NCBI GenBank assembly: GCA_002305615.1
Contig: DBPU01000069.1
Coordinates: 1-11,818 of the forward strand
Reading direction: 5' to 3'
DNA from: Verrucomicrobia bacterium UBA1412
Lineage (GTDB): Bacteria > Verrucomicrobiota > Verrucomicrobiia > Limisphaerales > UBA1412
Length of the DNA: 11,818 nucleotides
The notes beneath the pieces are model-generated. The model saw nothing but the letters and a program-made list of their open reading frames with translations. It did not search any database and was not told the DNA's origin. The position numbers and the translations under genes are program-made. Every line of letters starts with the position of its first letter. Positions within the stretch are counted from its first letter, which is position 1. Shown one piece after another: positions 1 through 6,418 of this stretch.

Positions 1-162
1 CAATCCACGCACCCGTGAAGGGTGCGACCCCTAGAATAAAATCTCACATCCGCTGCATCACATGTTTCAATCCACGCACCCGTGAAGGGTGCGACTGTAC
101 TCCTCCACGCAGACGTGTGAGGGGTCACTTGTTTCAATCCACGCACCCGTGAAGGGTGCGAC
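1..162 (-). CRISPR. Type I-C-like CRISPR array, 3 repeats (first truncated by window edge)
   Basis: Three near-adjacent copies of one 32-base repeat are seen at 1-28 (lacking its GTTT end at the window edge), 64-95 and 131-162, with no mismatch between them. The intervening spacers, 29-63 and 96-130, are both exactly 35 bases. Read on the minus strand, the repeat starts GTCGCACCC and ends GTGGATTGAAAC. It carries a GCACCC/GGGTGC stem around a short loop. This matches the well-known type I-C (Dvulg) repeat form, including the GAAAC 3' handle, so the array is most likely transcribed on the minus strand with its leader beyond the 162 side. No leader and no cas genes are visible. What follows 162 is phage coding sequence, discussed under 163-197. 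The subtype is inferred from the repeat alone. Confidence 0.96.
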
Positions 163-197
163 AGCGCGATAATGCCCATGTAAGTCTGCATCGACGT
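163..197 (-). other. Shared CRISPR spacer / phage protospacer (assembly junction)
   Basis: These 35 bases directly abut the repeat at 131-162 and have the same length as the two complete spacers. They are also the in-frame continuation of a phage reading frame that starts at 269. No repeat follows on the 198 side, where an array would need one. Directly 5' of the segment on the minus strand lies TTC (200-198), the type I-C PAM. Length, position and PAM all fit a protospacer in the crRNA-sense orientation. The inference is that one sequence occurs both as a spacer in a bacterial array and in the phage, and that the assembly path switched genomes here. The crRNA would carry the coding-strand sequence and pair with the template strand. 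Confidence 0.85.
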
Positions 198-269
198 GAA
201 GAACGCACTAGTTCCGGTGCCCAAAACTGCAAACCGCCAATCCCATATCTGCAAAAGTCTATCTACCAT
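163..269 (-). CDS. 5' fragment of a small phage membrane-like protein, cut at the CRISPR junction
   Basis: An ATG at 269 lies five bases after the stop of the upstream gene (TGA at 277-275), with a weak purine-rich stretch (GAAAG) in front of it. The frame reads MVDRLLQIWDWRFAVLGTGT and goes on with small and hydrophobic residues (Ala, Phe-Phe, Met, Gly, Ile-Ile-Ala) up to the repeat at 162. Residues about 12-36 could form one membrane segment. The frame stays open through the CRISPR repeats to the window edge, but that part is not phage sequence, because the repeat unit (67 bases) is read in changing frames. The true gene should continue in the phage genome. By lambda order a tail tube gene might be expected after a U-like gene, but this fragment looks more like a small membrane protein. 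The family is not recognised. Confidence 0.6.
198..200 (-). other. Type I-C PAM (5'-TTC) next to the protospacer
   Basis: On the minus strand the trinucleotide immediately 5' of the 35-base segment 197-163 is TTC. Type I-C Cascade recognises 5'-TTC-3' on the non-target strand at exactly this place. A second TTC lies directly before it at 203-201, so the phage reads TTCTTC. The motif is part of two Phe codons of the open reading frame starting at 269. Confidence 0.75.
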
Positions 270-274
270 CTGTT

Positions 275-733
275 TCACTTTCTTTTCACGTTGTAAAGTT
301 TTGATATAATGAGGAACCCCCAGCCTGGTCTATTCTCAAATTCTCCACATTCACCTAAGGTCCACGTTCTTACATTAGATATTCTAGAATCCATTCCCAC
401 AACCGCCTCTTCTAGATCATCAAGAATATCCAGAACTGGCGGAGGCTCTACACTTCCAACTCGTTGAGTTCTTATTTCGATTGGTAATTTTAATTCTCTG
501 AGAGCAGAACCTACAACATCATTCTTTGTTACACGTGAGGTCATGCGCATGCAAACAATCACCGCCACACCAACTCTCGAGAGCGCATCCTCCACGCAAG
601 TTATTTCAGCTTCCTGGCCTTCCACGCGCGCGGGGTTGCGCATCTTCTTTCCATCGTCATTCAAGAAAATATTGTATTGCGGGAGAGCAATACTCAGGGC
701 GTCGTAAAATTCTGTGATAAGTTCTCTTGTCAT
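275..733 (-). CDS. Putative tail terminator (lambda gpU-like position)
   Basis: This 152-residue protein is assigned mainly by position and size. It follows FII-like and Z-like genes, where lambda has the 131-residue tail terminator U, which caps the tail tube and joins it to the head. The N-terminus (MTRELITEFYDALS) looks like the first helix of small tail-terminator proteins. It is followed by alternating hydrophobic strands (GVAVIVCMRM around residues 54-63) and a C-terminal strand-rich part (WGFLIISKLYNV). The ATG at 733 overlaps the previous stop in an ATGA arrangement (733-730). It has a GAAAGG ribosome binding site (745-740) six bases upstream. No motif proves the role. Another small tail-completion or connector protein is possible. 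Confidence 0.5.
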   Translation of the reverse strand: MTRELITEFYDALSIALPQYNIFLNDDGKKMRNPARVEGQEAEITCVEDALSRVGVAVIVCMRMTSRVTKNDVVGSALRELKLPIEIRTQRVGSVEPPPVLDILDDLEEAVVGMDSRISNVRTWTLGECGEFENRPGWGFLIISKLYNVKRK

Positions 734-1428
734 TTGTAACCTTTCAAAAGGTCTCCTGTCTTTTTGTAAAAATGACGCTCCATATCAGCGGAGGTCTTAT
801 CCACACCGCGCTGGATCGCTGTGGCCTGCGCCGGGTTTTGAAAGCCGTCGGATTCCCATATTCCGTTAAAAGCGTATTTTCCTTTTGAAATCTTCGCTGC
901 CCAAGTCTTCGGTGATCTGGGGTTAGACAAGCTTTTCGAAAAAGTGACAGCGGGGCCTCCTTTGTATGGGTCTACTGTGTGGATTGCTTCAATCCATCCC
1001 GCCCGCGTTGCTCCAACGCCTTTTCTTCTCAATCCAAACTCGTAACGCACCGCAAGTTGTCTTTGGGAAAGCTTCTTTGTCCGGCTGTCTCCCTCCCTGC
1101 CGCTTCTTAATCTCCCAAGCTTTTCGTCGGTGTCTTTTGTGCGTATGAACGCAGTTCCAATGGGGGCGCGTTCTTCTGCCATTCGACGCGCCCTCTCATG
1201 AACAATAACGCCCTTCTTACTCTTTCCCTCTTTAAGGAGCCTGTAAAACTTAAACATCTTTCGGATGCTTTTCTGGCGCTTCTTTGCCGTTTTCATCTCT
1301 CTTGTAATTTTAGTTACAAGAGAAAATGCCTGGCCACGCACAAAGACTGGCAGTTCTCTTTCTGTGCGCGCAGCAAGTGCCTGGAAGTAGTCTTGCAATT
1401 TTTGAGTTTGAACCTTTACGGCAATCAT
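730..1428 (-). CDS. Putative minor tail / tail-completion protein (gpZ or HK97 gp10-like)
   Basis: This is a strongly basic 232-residue protein rich in Lys and Arg, with clusters such as KTAKKRQKSIRK near residues 46-57. It lies between an FII-like and a U-like gene, the place of lambda Z (192 residues), which is needed to complete the tail for head joining. Its helical N-terminus (residues 1-60) followed by a basic middle resembles Z and the HK97 gp10 group, which often keep only weak sequence identity. A part near residues 128-175 (YEFGLRRKG, GWIEAIHTVDPYKGGPA) has mixed hydrophobic and aromatic residues and may form the beta core. The ATG at 1428 overlaps the preceding stop as ATGA and follows a strong AAAGGAGA site nine bases upstream. 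The assignment rests on position and composition, so it is tentative. Confidence 0.5.
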   Translation of the reverse strand: MIAVKVQTQKLQDYFQALAARTERELPVFVRGQAFSLVTKITREMKTAKKRQKSIRKMFKFYRLLKEGKSKKGVIVHERARRMAEERAPIGTAFIRTKDTDEKLGRLRSGREGDSRTKKLSQRQLAVRYEFGLRRKGVGATRAGWIEAIHTVDPYKGGPAVTFSKSLSNPRSPKTWAAKISKGKYAFNGIWESDGFQNPAQATAIQRGVDKTSADMERHFYKKTGDLLKGYK

Positions 1429-1751
1429 GCTGTTAAATCTCCTTTCACATATAAATTATAGTAAGGAGCAGCGCCGTCGCGATATTCGGTCATAACAACT
1501 TTGTACCGTTTATTACCGTGATAAAGCTCCTCATCCACGGTCGGAGGCTGAGCCTCATCGATCAGAGTTTCGCGGATTTGAATCACTAGGTCCCAGGATG
1601 GATAGATATCATCTCTGAATTTCGTCACGTCCTTAAGGCTGGCTTGGCCTATGAGACAAACGATGTCCTCACCCCGATAACTGAGCACCTCGCCCGCATC
1701 AGTTAAGACTCGGTCAAAGGCGCGATTGAGATGCTCAGTAATTTTACTCAT
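1425..1751 (-). CDS. Putative head-tail joining / head-closure protein (gpFII-like)
   Basis: This 108-residue protein sits between the capsid/virion-protein genes and the tail-completion genes, where lambda encodes FII (117 residues), the head-completion protein to which the tail attaches. It has an N-terminal amphipathic helix (HLNRAFDRVLTDAGE) followed by a beta-rich body: VLSYRGEDIVCLIG, a central acidic stretch around DIYPSWDLVIQIRETLI, then a hairpin GNKRYKVVMTEYRDGAAPYYNLYV. The pattern 'nucleotide-like beta barrel, then y.V....dg.g...l.l' is usual for small connector proteins of this group. The start at 1751 has a GGAAG site a few bases upstream and lies one base after the previous stop. 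Size, fold pattern and place agree, but no diagnostic motif was seen. Confidence 0.55.
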   Translation of the reverse strand: MSKITEHLNRAFDRVLTDAGEVLSYRGEDIVCLIGQASLKDVTKFRDDIYPSWDLVIQIRETLIDEAQPPTVDEELYHGNKRYKVVMTEYRDGAAPYYNLYVKGDLTA

Positions 1752-1752
1752 A

Positions 1753-2457
1753 CTAGCTTCCGTTTTCAGTTATAGTCAGCGTTCCCGCTTCCATCGTGAT
1801 TTCGTAGTTTTCAGAGGTTATTCCAGAAAGGTGAATAGTGTAGGTTCCCGGTTCTGCCAAGGTCAGGTCTGCCACCGTTTCTCCAAGGCTGTCCTTCACG
1901 GTGTAAACCGCGCTTCCAGTCAGGTCTGTGGCGTCTTCATCGTTTACAAACCCGGTGCCGGTAAAGCTAAACGCCGGGGCGGCTCCACCCTCCACCATTT
2001 GGGCATTGGCGACCGTCAGTGTAAGAGCAACTTTTGACACGGTCAGCGTACCTGCCACAAAAACGATTGCGTATTTATCCGTTGCCGTCAATCCAGAAGG
2101 AACAATGGGGTAAGTTCCCGCGTTATTCCCCTTCGTGTAAGCACACGCCGTTGAAAGCGTTCCAGTGTAATATGTATTAGGGATGTTCTTGCTCCACGTT
2201 ACCGCAAAACTCGAAGGCTTGTTAGCGCCGTAGGCGATAGTCTTATTTGACGCCGTCACTGTGACAGTCTCATCATCAGAGTAAAAGATACGCTTCTGAC
2301 CAATTCCAAGTTCAATGATCCGTGCTTCGCTGTAGGTCGGATCGGAAACCCCTATTCCATCCACGTAGGCTCTCTGCGCTTGCAAGCCGTGGGGCGGGCC
2401 CTTTAAAAGAACCCAGTCCCCATCAGCCCGCTTTTTTCCCAAGGTAATAAAATTCAT
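1753..2457 (-). CDS. Virion surface protein with two MBG-like beta domains (likely capsid decoration)
   Basis: This 234-residue protein directly follows the capsid gene. Residues 1-63 form a distinct N-terminal part (GKKRADGDWVLLKGPPHG, then a short strand and helix region) likely to bind the capsid. Two tandem beta-sandwich repeats follow at about 64-141 and 145-230. Each has the signature of MBG-type (mucin-binding-glycoprotein/Ig-like) repeats: an opening strand, a variable loop, then G-T-Y-x-I (GTYPIVPSGL at 114-123, GTYTIHLSGI at 204-213), a short tyrosine strand (DKYAIVF, ENYEITM) and a closing AGTLTV/AGTLTI strand. Such domains occur in bacterial surface adhesins and in phage decoration proteins, where they are thought to stick to carbohydrate or mucus. 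The start has a strong AAAGGAGA site. It has no signal peptide. A tail-fibre role is less likely given the position. Confidence 0.7.
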   Translation of the reverse strand: MNFITLGKKRADGDWVLLKGPPHGLQAQRAYVDGIGVSDPTYSEARIIELGIGQKRIFYSDDETVTVTASNKTIAYGANKPSSFAVTWSKNIPNTYYTGTLSTACAYTKGNNAGTYPIVPSGLTATDKYAIVFVAGTLTVSKVALTLTVANAQMVEGGAAPAFSFTGTGFVNDEDATDLTGSAVYTVKDSLGETVADLTLAEPGTYTIHLSGITSENYEITMEAGTLTITENGS

Positions 2458-2464
2458 GATTTTA

Positions 2465-2472
2465 TCTCCTTT
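2465..2472 (-). promoter_or_regulatory. Strong ribosome binding site for the MBG protein gene
   Basis: AAAGGAGA lies seven bases before the ATG at 2457 and overlaps the stop codon of the protease-capsid gene (TAA at 2473-2471). This supports efficient, coupled translation of the two virion genes. It also fixes the start, because no other start codon is as well placed. Confidence 0.7.
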
Positions 2473-4489
2473 AGGACGTTACAAGACGCAATAAGGCTGC
2501 TGTATTCCCCTTAGCGAGGCCGTAGCGGGCTTCGATGATGTAAACCATCGTGTCCGTCGCAGGATCGAACCAGCTTCTAAACGCAAGCGGCATTCCGCCA
2601 TCGGGCGATGCGGCAATGCTGAAATCGATCATCTTCAGCGCTTCTGCAGCCGGGCTGATCGGTGCCGATGGCATAAGAATCGCGTCGCCTCCATCAAGAC
2701 ATGCGAAACCATAGAGGTTCTCGCTATTATCTGGGATATTCGGATTAGTCTCGTAATAACCGAAGCCGTAAGAGCCAGCGATATTGTTTCTGCGGATTGC
2801 AGAATCACCACCGATAAGCGATGCGTTGATGAAAACACTGTCCTTCAAAAGAGCACTATTGTAAGACGAATTCAGCACTAAACACCTGGAATCATCCGGC
2901 CATTTCAGTGCGTCGCATTCTGCCGCGATGTCGCAAATTGTAGTGTGATCTATTGCATTTGCAGCAACCTTTCCTGCCGTGGACTCGTTCGGGAAGTTAC
3001 TAGCTACAATCAATGCCATTACGCTATCCCAGATATTATCGCTCAGCATCCTCACCTTATTCATTAAGTGCTTTTCCTGATGAAGATATGGCTGCTCGAC
3101 CAAGTCCGCTGAAGTAGTGGACAGAACTACGTATTCCCTCTTATCGACTTCAACTTCAATGCTAGTCGTTCCCGCGTTTCCGGTCGTTACGTACGTCCCG
3201 TTAAAGGTCTCTACCGAGCCAGTAGCTACTGGAATTCCGGTAAACAAAACCTTGTTGCTGCCCTGGCGCATAGGAGTTGCGTCAAAGCGGGTCGTGCAAA
3301 TCTTATCCACGCGACCATTGCGCCGATTAAACTCCCAAATAATCTTATTGTGGATATAATCCAGTTTAAGATCGGCAGGAACGGTGATTGCACCTTTAAC
3401 GACAAAGCCTTTACTCCTTTGCTCGAGAGCGTAAGAGCTTTCAGCCTTCAGCGCGGAGAGAATCTTCTCCTCATTTTCGCGGATATAGCGGGATTTCTCG
3501 CAACCTTCGATCTGCTTGCAGCGAGTAGCGATATCGTTGAGGCAATCGCTTCCCGGATAGATTTTTCCATCATCAGGGACAAGATTCACAGGCGCTTGCT
3601 TGAGCGCAGGCAATGCTTCCAAGCGTTTGACAACACTTTCATTTGCCATACAATCTTGCACCCATCCGGCGATATCGGTGTTAGCGATCTTGCCGTCTGA
3701 GCATGCCTTATTGACCAGATCGGTGATGCGTTCGAGACGCGCTTCATCAAGCTTTGCTTTCAGGTTTTGAATCTCGAGCTTGGCTTCCACCATTTTCTGG
3801 GTTTCCGACTCCGCCGCGTTATTACCGTCGGTCGGCGTATTCTGAGCAGCTACACGCTGCTTCAGGACTTCGTTTTCTGCCGCGACTTTAGCGGCGGTTT
3901 CATTTGGTTTCATAGCTTCTATTTTAATAGTGAGAATTTCGTCGATGAGTCCAAACTCCTGCGCCTCACGGGCGGTCATTGGTTCCTCGGTCAACATTTG
4001 TTTAAAAATTTCTTCCTCCGTTTTTCCGGTTTTTGCGACGTAGCAATCCACCATGATTTTAGTTGCATCATCGATCACGTTTGCGAGGGTTCGGATCGTC
4101 TCTGATTTCAAGCCTTCTAACGTCTCACCAGCTCGCGCTTCGTGAATCAAAAAACGGCTGTTTTCGTACGCTTGTACTTTTTTGCAAGCGATGGCGATTA
4201 TCGTGGCCGTGGATGAGCAATCGCCGTCCACTATGCAGGTTACGTTTCCTCTCTTCCCGAGCGCCTGGGCAATTTCGACGCCGTCGTAAAACGCCCCGCC
4301 AGGCGAGTCAATGTGCAAGAGAATTTCCTTTTCCGGTGGTATCTGCTCGAGCGCAGCAATAAAGTCCCGCGAGTAAACGCCAGGTTCCCTTACTTCTTCC
4401 TTTTCAAGTTCGGAAAAAATCACACCGCGCAAAAAGATTTCAACGGGTCCTGATTCCAAACCGACAATTTCAAACCATTTACTTTTCAT
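2471..4489 (-). CDS. ClpP-like prohead protease fused to scaffold and major capsid protein
   Basis: This single 672-residue chain joins three head functions normally made by two or three genes. Residues about 1-190 are a ClpP/S49-type head-maturation protease. Visible are HIDSPGGAFYDG (59-70), the nucleophile region GDCSSTATIIA (catalytic Ser probably S93), FLIHEARAG with the catalytic His H116, and the terminal MTAREAQEFGLIDEIL. The residue aligned with the ClpP triad Asp is Glu168. Residues about 193-350 are charged, with a coiled-coil part at 198-255, as expected for a scaffold. Residues about 354-672 form the capsid domain (VDKREYVVLSTTSADLVEQP and following), probably of HK97 fold. The protease would cut scaffold from capsid during assembly. 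The start overlaps the portal stop by 11 bases and has a near-perfect AAAGGAGG site. An in-frame ATG at 3913 (M193) marks the protease/scaffold border. Confidence 0.88.
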   Translation of the reverse strand: MKSKWFEIVGLESGPVEIFLRGVIFSELEKEEVREPGVYSRDFIAALEQIPPEKEILLHIDSPGGAFYDGVEIAQALGKRGNVTCIVDGDCSSTATIIAIACKKVQAYENSRFLIHEARAGETLEGLKSETIRTLANVIDDATKIMVDCYVAKTGKTEEEIFKQMLTEEPMTAREAQEFGLIDEILTIKIEAMKPNETAAKVAAENEVLKQRVAAQNTPTDGNNAAESETQKMVEAKLEIQNLKAKLDEARLERITDLVNKACSDGKIANTDIAGWVQDCMANESVVKRLEALPALKQAPVNLVPDDGKIYPGSDCLNDIATRCKQIEGCEKSRYIRENEEKILSALKAESSYALEQRSKGFVVKGAITVPADLKLDYIHNKIIWEFNRRNGRVDKICTTRFDATPMRQGSNKVLFTGIPVATGSVETFNGTYVTTGNAGTTSIEVEVDKREYVVLSTTSADLVEQPYLHQEKHLMNKVRMLSDNIWDSVMALIVASNFPNESTAGKVAANAIDHTTICDIAAECDALKWPDDSRCLVLNSSYNSALLKDSVFINASLIGGDSAIRRNNIAGSYGFGYYETNPNIPDNSENLYGFACLDGGDAILMPSAPISPAAEALKMIDFSIAASPDGGMPLAFRSWFDPATDTMVYIIEARYGLAKGNTAALLRLVTS

Positions 4490-5963
4490 TTCTAATATCC
4501 TCCTTTACTTGGCTCGCCTCTTCCTTCGGAAGGTTGCCGGCGAACTCGCCGATCATGCTCGAGAGAAGTTCCCGGACGGTGATGCCGTACTTGTTGGCAA
4601 CCTCCTTGATCTTCTGGCATTCCTTACCCTTTTCCTCGAGAACGTCATCCATCGATCGGCCAAGCTCATTGCAGTTGTAAGAGAGAGAGCGCATACCGTT
4701 GCGGGTTTCGTCTATAATCGCTGACGTATTGCGCTCTAGGTCCACTACTGGTGACCTTGGCGCTTGCACTGAGCATTTCCACCAGTCATTAACGCGAGTT
4801 TTGTATGCGTGTTCTTCTGCTATAAAGCGATATATCCATCGGAGCGCCTTCGCATAAACTTCATACTCACTTTTTAAAACGGCGGCGGTCGTTTCAAGGT
4901 TTGCTCTAACAACGGTTCCCTGAACACTTCGCGGAAAAATTAAAAGGTCTGTATACCCAATGCCCGCAGAAGTTTTCTTCAGTAGAAACTCCCAATAATC
5001 TTGAGTAACGACCGAGGGCCTCTGTGAGATGTAGGGAGTCAACGTTTCGCCCGGGTTTAAACCGACAACGACGCCGCCAAAGCTTTGCTCAATCCGCGTA
5101 TGCCGATCTTCAACGCTCGAGGTCGGCTTGCTACTCCCGGCCGCAAAAGGGTTATCCTCAATTTCAAGATCGTCTCCTTGCCTGGTCCACGCCGCTATTT
5201 TCTGGCTATTGTACTTAGCGGCGTCCATCTCGTACTTGTGGAGAAGGTCGAGATCGATCAAGTCATTGATTACGTTTGTGCAAAGGGGTAAACCGCGGAT
5301 TTGACCAAACCTTTCCGGGTTGTAAACGTGATAAACTGACCAGGCGGGGATTCTGGTTACTGTCGACGGGTCGTAAAGGCGCTGCATATCCCGCCGCACG
5401 AAATAGGCAAGCGGTTTGGATAAGCGATCTAGTTCGATTCCGTCGTAAATAGTATCTGGACTGTTATCCGTCTTCGGGTATCCAACGCGCTGCGTTTCTA
5501 AAATCTGAATTTTCCGCCGCTTCCCGTCCCAAACTTTGAGGATAAAAACTTCTCCATCCCGAGCCGTGGTGCGCGCCATTGTCCGCTGCATCTCCGAGAG
5601 GTCCATTCGGCTGTCGACAAGTGGATTTTCCGACCAGGACTCAAAGACCTTTTTCATGAGGTCGTTAAACTTGGGATCAGAAGAAGACGGAGTTAGAGGG
5701 ATTCCGCGGCCTACCGTGTAATTTTCGTGGATGCTGAGGTATTTAGGCCAGTAGGCGTTATTTTTTTCGAGATCGCGGGATTTGATTACGATCTGCTCTC
5801 TCTCGACCTTTGAAATATCCAGATGCGCGTCCTTCAGGTAATCGTAAAAGCTGGGCCTGGAAGGCGAATTCATGGCGCCGTTGTAATAGGCTTTAACGGC
5901 CTTTTTCACCGCTTTTTGCAGGACTCTTTTAGGGAGAATGTTATCTAAAATCCATTTAAACAT
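4479..5963 (-). CDS. Phage portal protein, lambda gpB-like family
   Basis: This 494-residue protein forms the dodecameric ring at one capsid vertex through which DNA enters and leaves and to which the connector proteins bind. The size and order are those of the lambda-type portal family (lambda B is 533 residues). Recognisable parts are the early helical region with R-D-L-x-x-N-N-x-Y (KSRDLEKNNAYWPKYL, residues 61-76), TVGRGIPLTP, the segment MARTTARDGEVFILKVWDG, the I-P-A-x-x-V-Y-H-x-Y-x-P-E-R-F-G-Q-x-R-G-L-P-L motif near residue 205-230, LNPGETLTP, and a C-terminal helical region ending in a charged tail. The H-x-Y-x-P-E-R-x-G-Q-x-R-G signature is typical of this family. The ATG at 5963 follows the previous stop after three bases, and its upstream site is only weak. 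The assignment is secure. Confidence 0.93.
   Translation of the reverse strand: MFKWILDNILPKRVLQKAVKKAVKAYYNGAMNSPSRPSFYDYLKDAHLDISKVEREQIVIKSRDLEKNNAYWPKYLSIHENYTVGRGIPLTPSSSDPKFNDLMKKVFESWSENPLVDSRMDLSEMQRTMARTTARDGEVFILKVWDGKRRKIQILETQRVGYPKTDNSPDTIYDGIELDRLSKPLAYFVRRDMQRLYDPSTVTRIPAWSVYHVYNPERFGQIRGLPLCTNVINDLIDLDLLHKYEMDAAKYNSQKIAAWTRQGDDLEIEDNPFAAGSSKPTSSVEDRHTRIEQSFGGVVVGLNPGETLTPYISQRPSVVTQDYWEFLLKKTSAGIGYTDLLIFPRSVQGTVVRANLETTAAVLKSEYEVYAKALRWIYRFIAEEHAYKTRVNDWWKCSVQAPRSPVVDLERNTSAIIDETRNGMRSLSYNCNELGRSMDDVLEEKGKECQKIKEVANKYGITVRELLSSMIGEFAGNLPKEEASQVKEDIRNEK
4499..4506 (-). promoter_or_regulatory. Near-consensus ribosome binding site of the protease-capsid gene
   Basis: AAAGGAGG, fully complementary to the 16S anti-Shine-Dalgarno core, lies nine bases before the ATG at 4489 and inside the end of the portal gene. 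It is the strongest such site in the window, which fits the high copy number needed for a capsid protein. Confidence 0.8.
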
Positions 5964-5966
5964 TTT

Positions 5967-6347
5967 TTACCACAGCGGGACGCGAGAGTGGTCCATGGAC
6001 CATCTCTTTTTCGGGGTTATGGTCGATTTAATCCAGGCGGCCTTTTCAGAATCGGTCGCGTCTGGTTCGAGCGCTGCCTCTGCCCGGTCGATTTTTGCCT
6101 TGAGAAAATAGAATGCCTCCATCTGCACGTCTGGAGAATTGGAGGCGCCGGAGGCAGAAGGTGGGTTGTAAGCGATAGAAGTGCCGTTTGCACTGACGGA
6201 AGCGATCACTCCGCCGTCAGAGAGGGCTTGGAATTTGGAAGCGGCAGCCTCATAGATGACCGCTTTGAGAGATAGATTATCCTTTACCGCTTTTGCGACA
6301 AAGTAATCTAGCATCTCCGAAACATAAAACGCAGTAAGCCTGCCCAC
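5967..6347 (-). CDS. Putative gpW-like head-tail joining protein
   Basis: This 126-residue protein lies directly before the portal, the position of the small joiner W in lambda (68 residues). Its middle reads VIASVSANGTSIAYN (residues about 47-61), a beta hairpin around A-N-G, and is followed after a Ser/Ala/Pro loop by a helix (MEAFYFLKAKIDRAEAAL). That helix-hairpin-helix pattern resembles gpW (VATVQKDGRRVEF then a helix). The N-terminal helical part (FVAKAVKDNLSLKAVIYEAA) and the C-terminal tail (from about residue 97) are extra. The start taken is GTG at 6347, the first start codon after the in-frame TAA at 6359-6357. It has no clear ribosome binding site. ATG at 6314 is the alternative, but the GGAG before it touches the start codon. 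The function is inferred from place and fold pattern only. Confidence 0.5.
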   Translation of the reverse strand: MGRLTAFYVSEMLDYFVAKAVKDNLSLKAVIYEAAASKFQALSDGGVIASVSANGTSIAYNPPSASGASNSPDVQMEAFYFLKAKIDRAEAALEPDATDSEKAAWIKSTITPKKRWSMDHSRVPLW

Positions 6348-6392
6348 AGCTATATTTTAAGCTGCTGTTATGTTAAAAGATAATGCAGGGAA

Positions 6393-6418
6393 GCGCAGAT
6401 TCGCGCAGAATTGCGCAG
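6393..6418. repeat. Three GCGCAG repeats with exact 10-base period
   Basis: GCGCAG occurs at 6393-6398, 6403-6408 and 6413-6418, so the copies are exactly ten bases apart and lie on one face of the helix. The spacers are ATTC... and AATT-like and AT-rich (TTC and AATT just before copies two and three). Within the array, GCGCA and TGCGC can also pair around a GAAT loop (6403-6416). It lies in the only real intergenic gap of the window (6348-6431). The array may be a binding site for a small DNA-binding protein, but no function can be assigned. Confidence 0.6.

Noticed and set aside
1..162. The open reading frame from 269 running on through the repeats to the window edge as a real long protein
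   Set aside because: Repeat and spacer together are 67 bases, so each repeat is read in a different frame. The lack of stops is chance.
178..210. A degenerate fourth CRISPR repeat around CGTGAAG at 195-201
   Set aside because: The seven-base match would put the repeat start at 178 and leave a spacer of only 15 bases. The flanks do not match, and the bases are explained as coding sequence of the frame starting at 269.
163..274. This stretch as the CRISPR leader
   Set aside because: It lies on the leader side of the array, but it is not AT-rich and encodes a frame with a normal start spaced like the rest of the phage operon. The 35-base length and TTC PAM fit a protospacer better.
588..598. 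An 11-base match to spacer 96-130 (TCCTCCACGCA) as a second protospacer in the phage
   Set aside because: The match does not extend on either side, and an 11-base match in a window of this size is not improbable.
739..752. ACCTTT-CA-AAAGGT inverted repeat covering the ribosome binding site of the gene starting at 733, as a translational switch
   Set aside because: The loop is only two bases, the stem is short, and the sequence is coding for the end of the upstream protein.
5582..5592. An 11-base match to spacer 29-63 (TCCGCTGCATC) inside the portal gene
   Set aside because: Flanking bases do not match, so it is compatible with chance.
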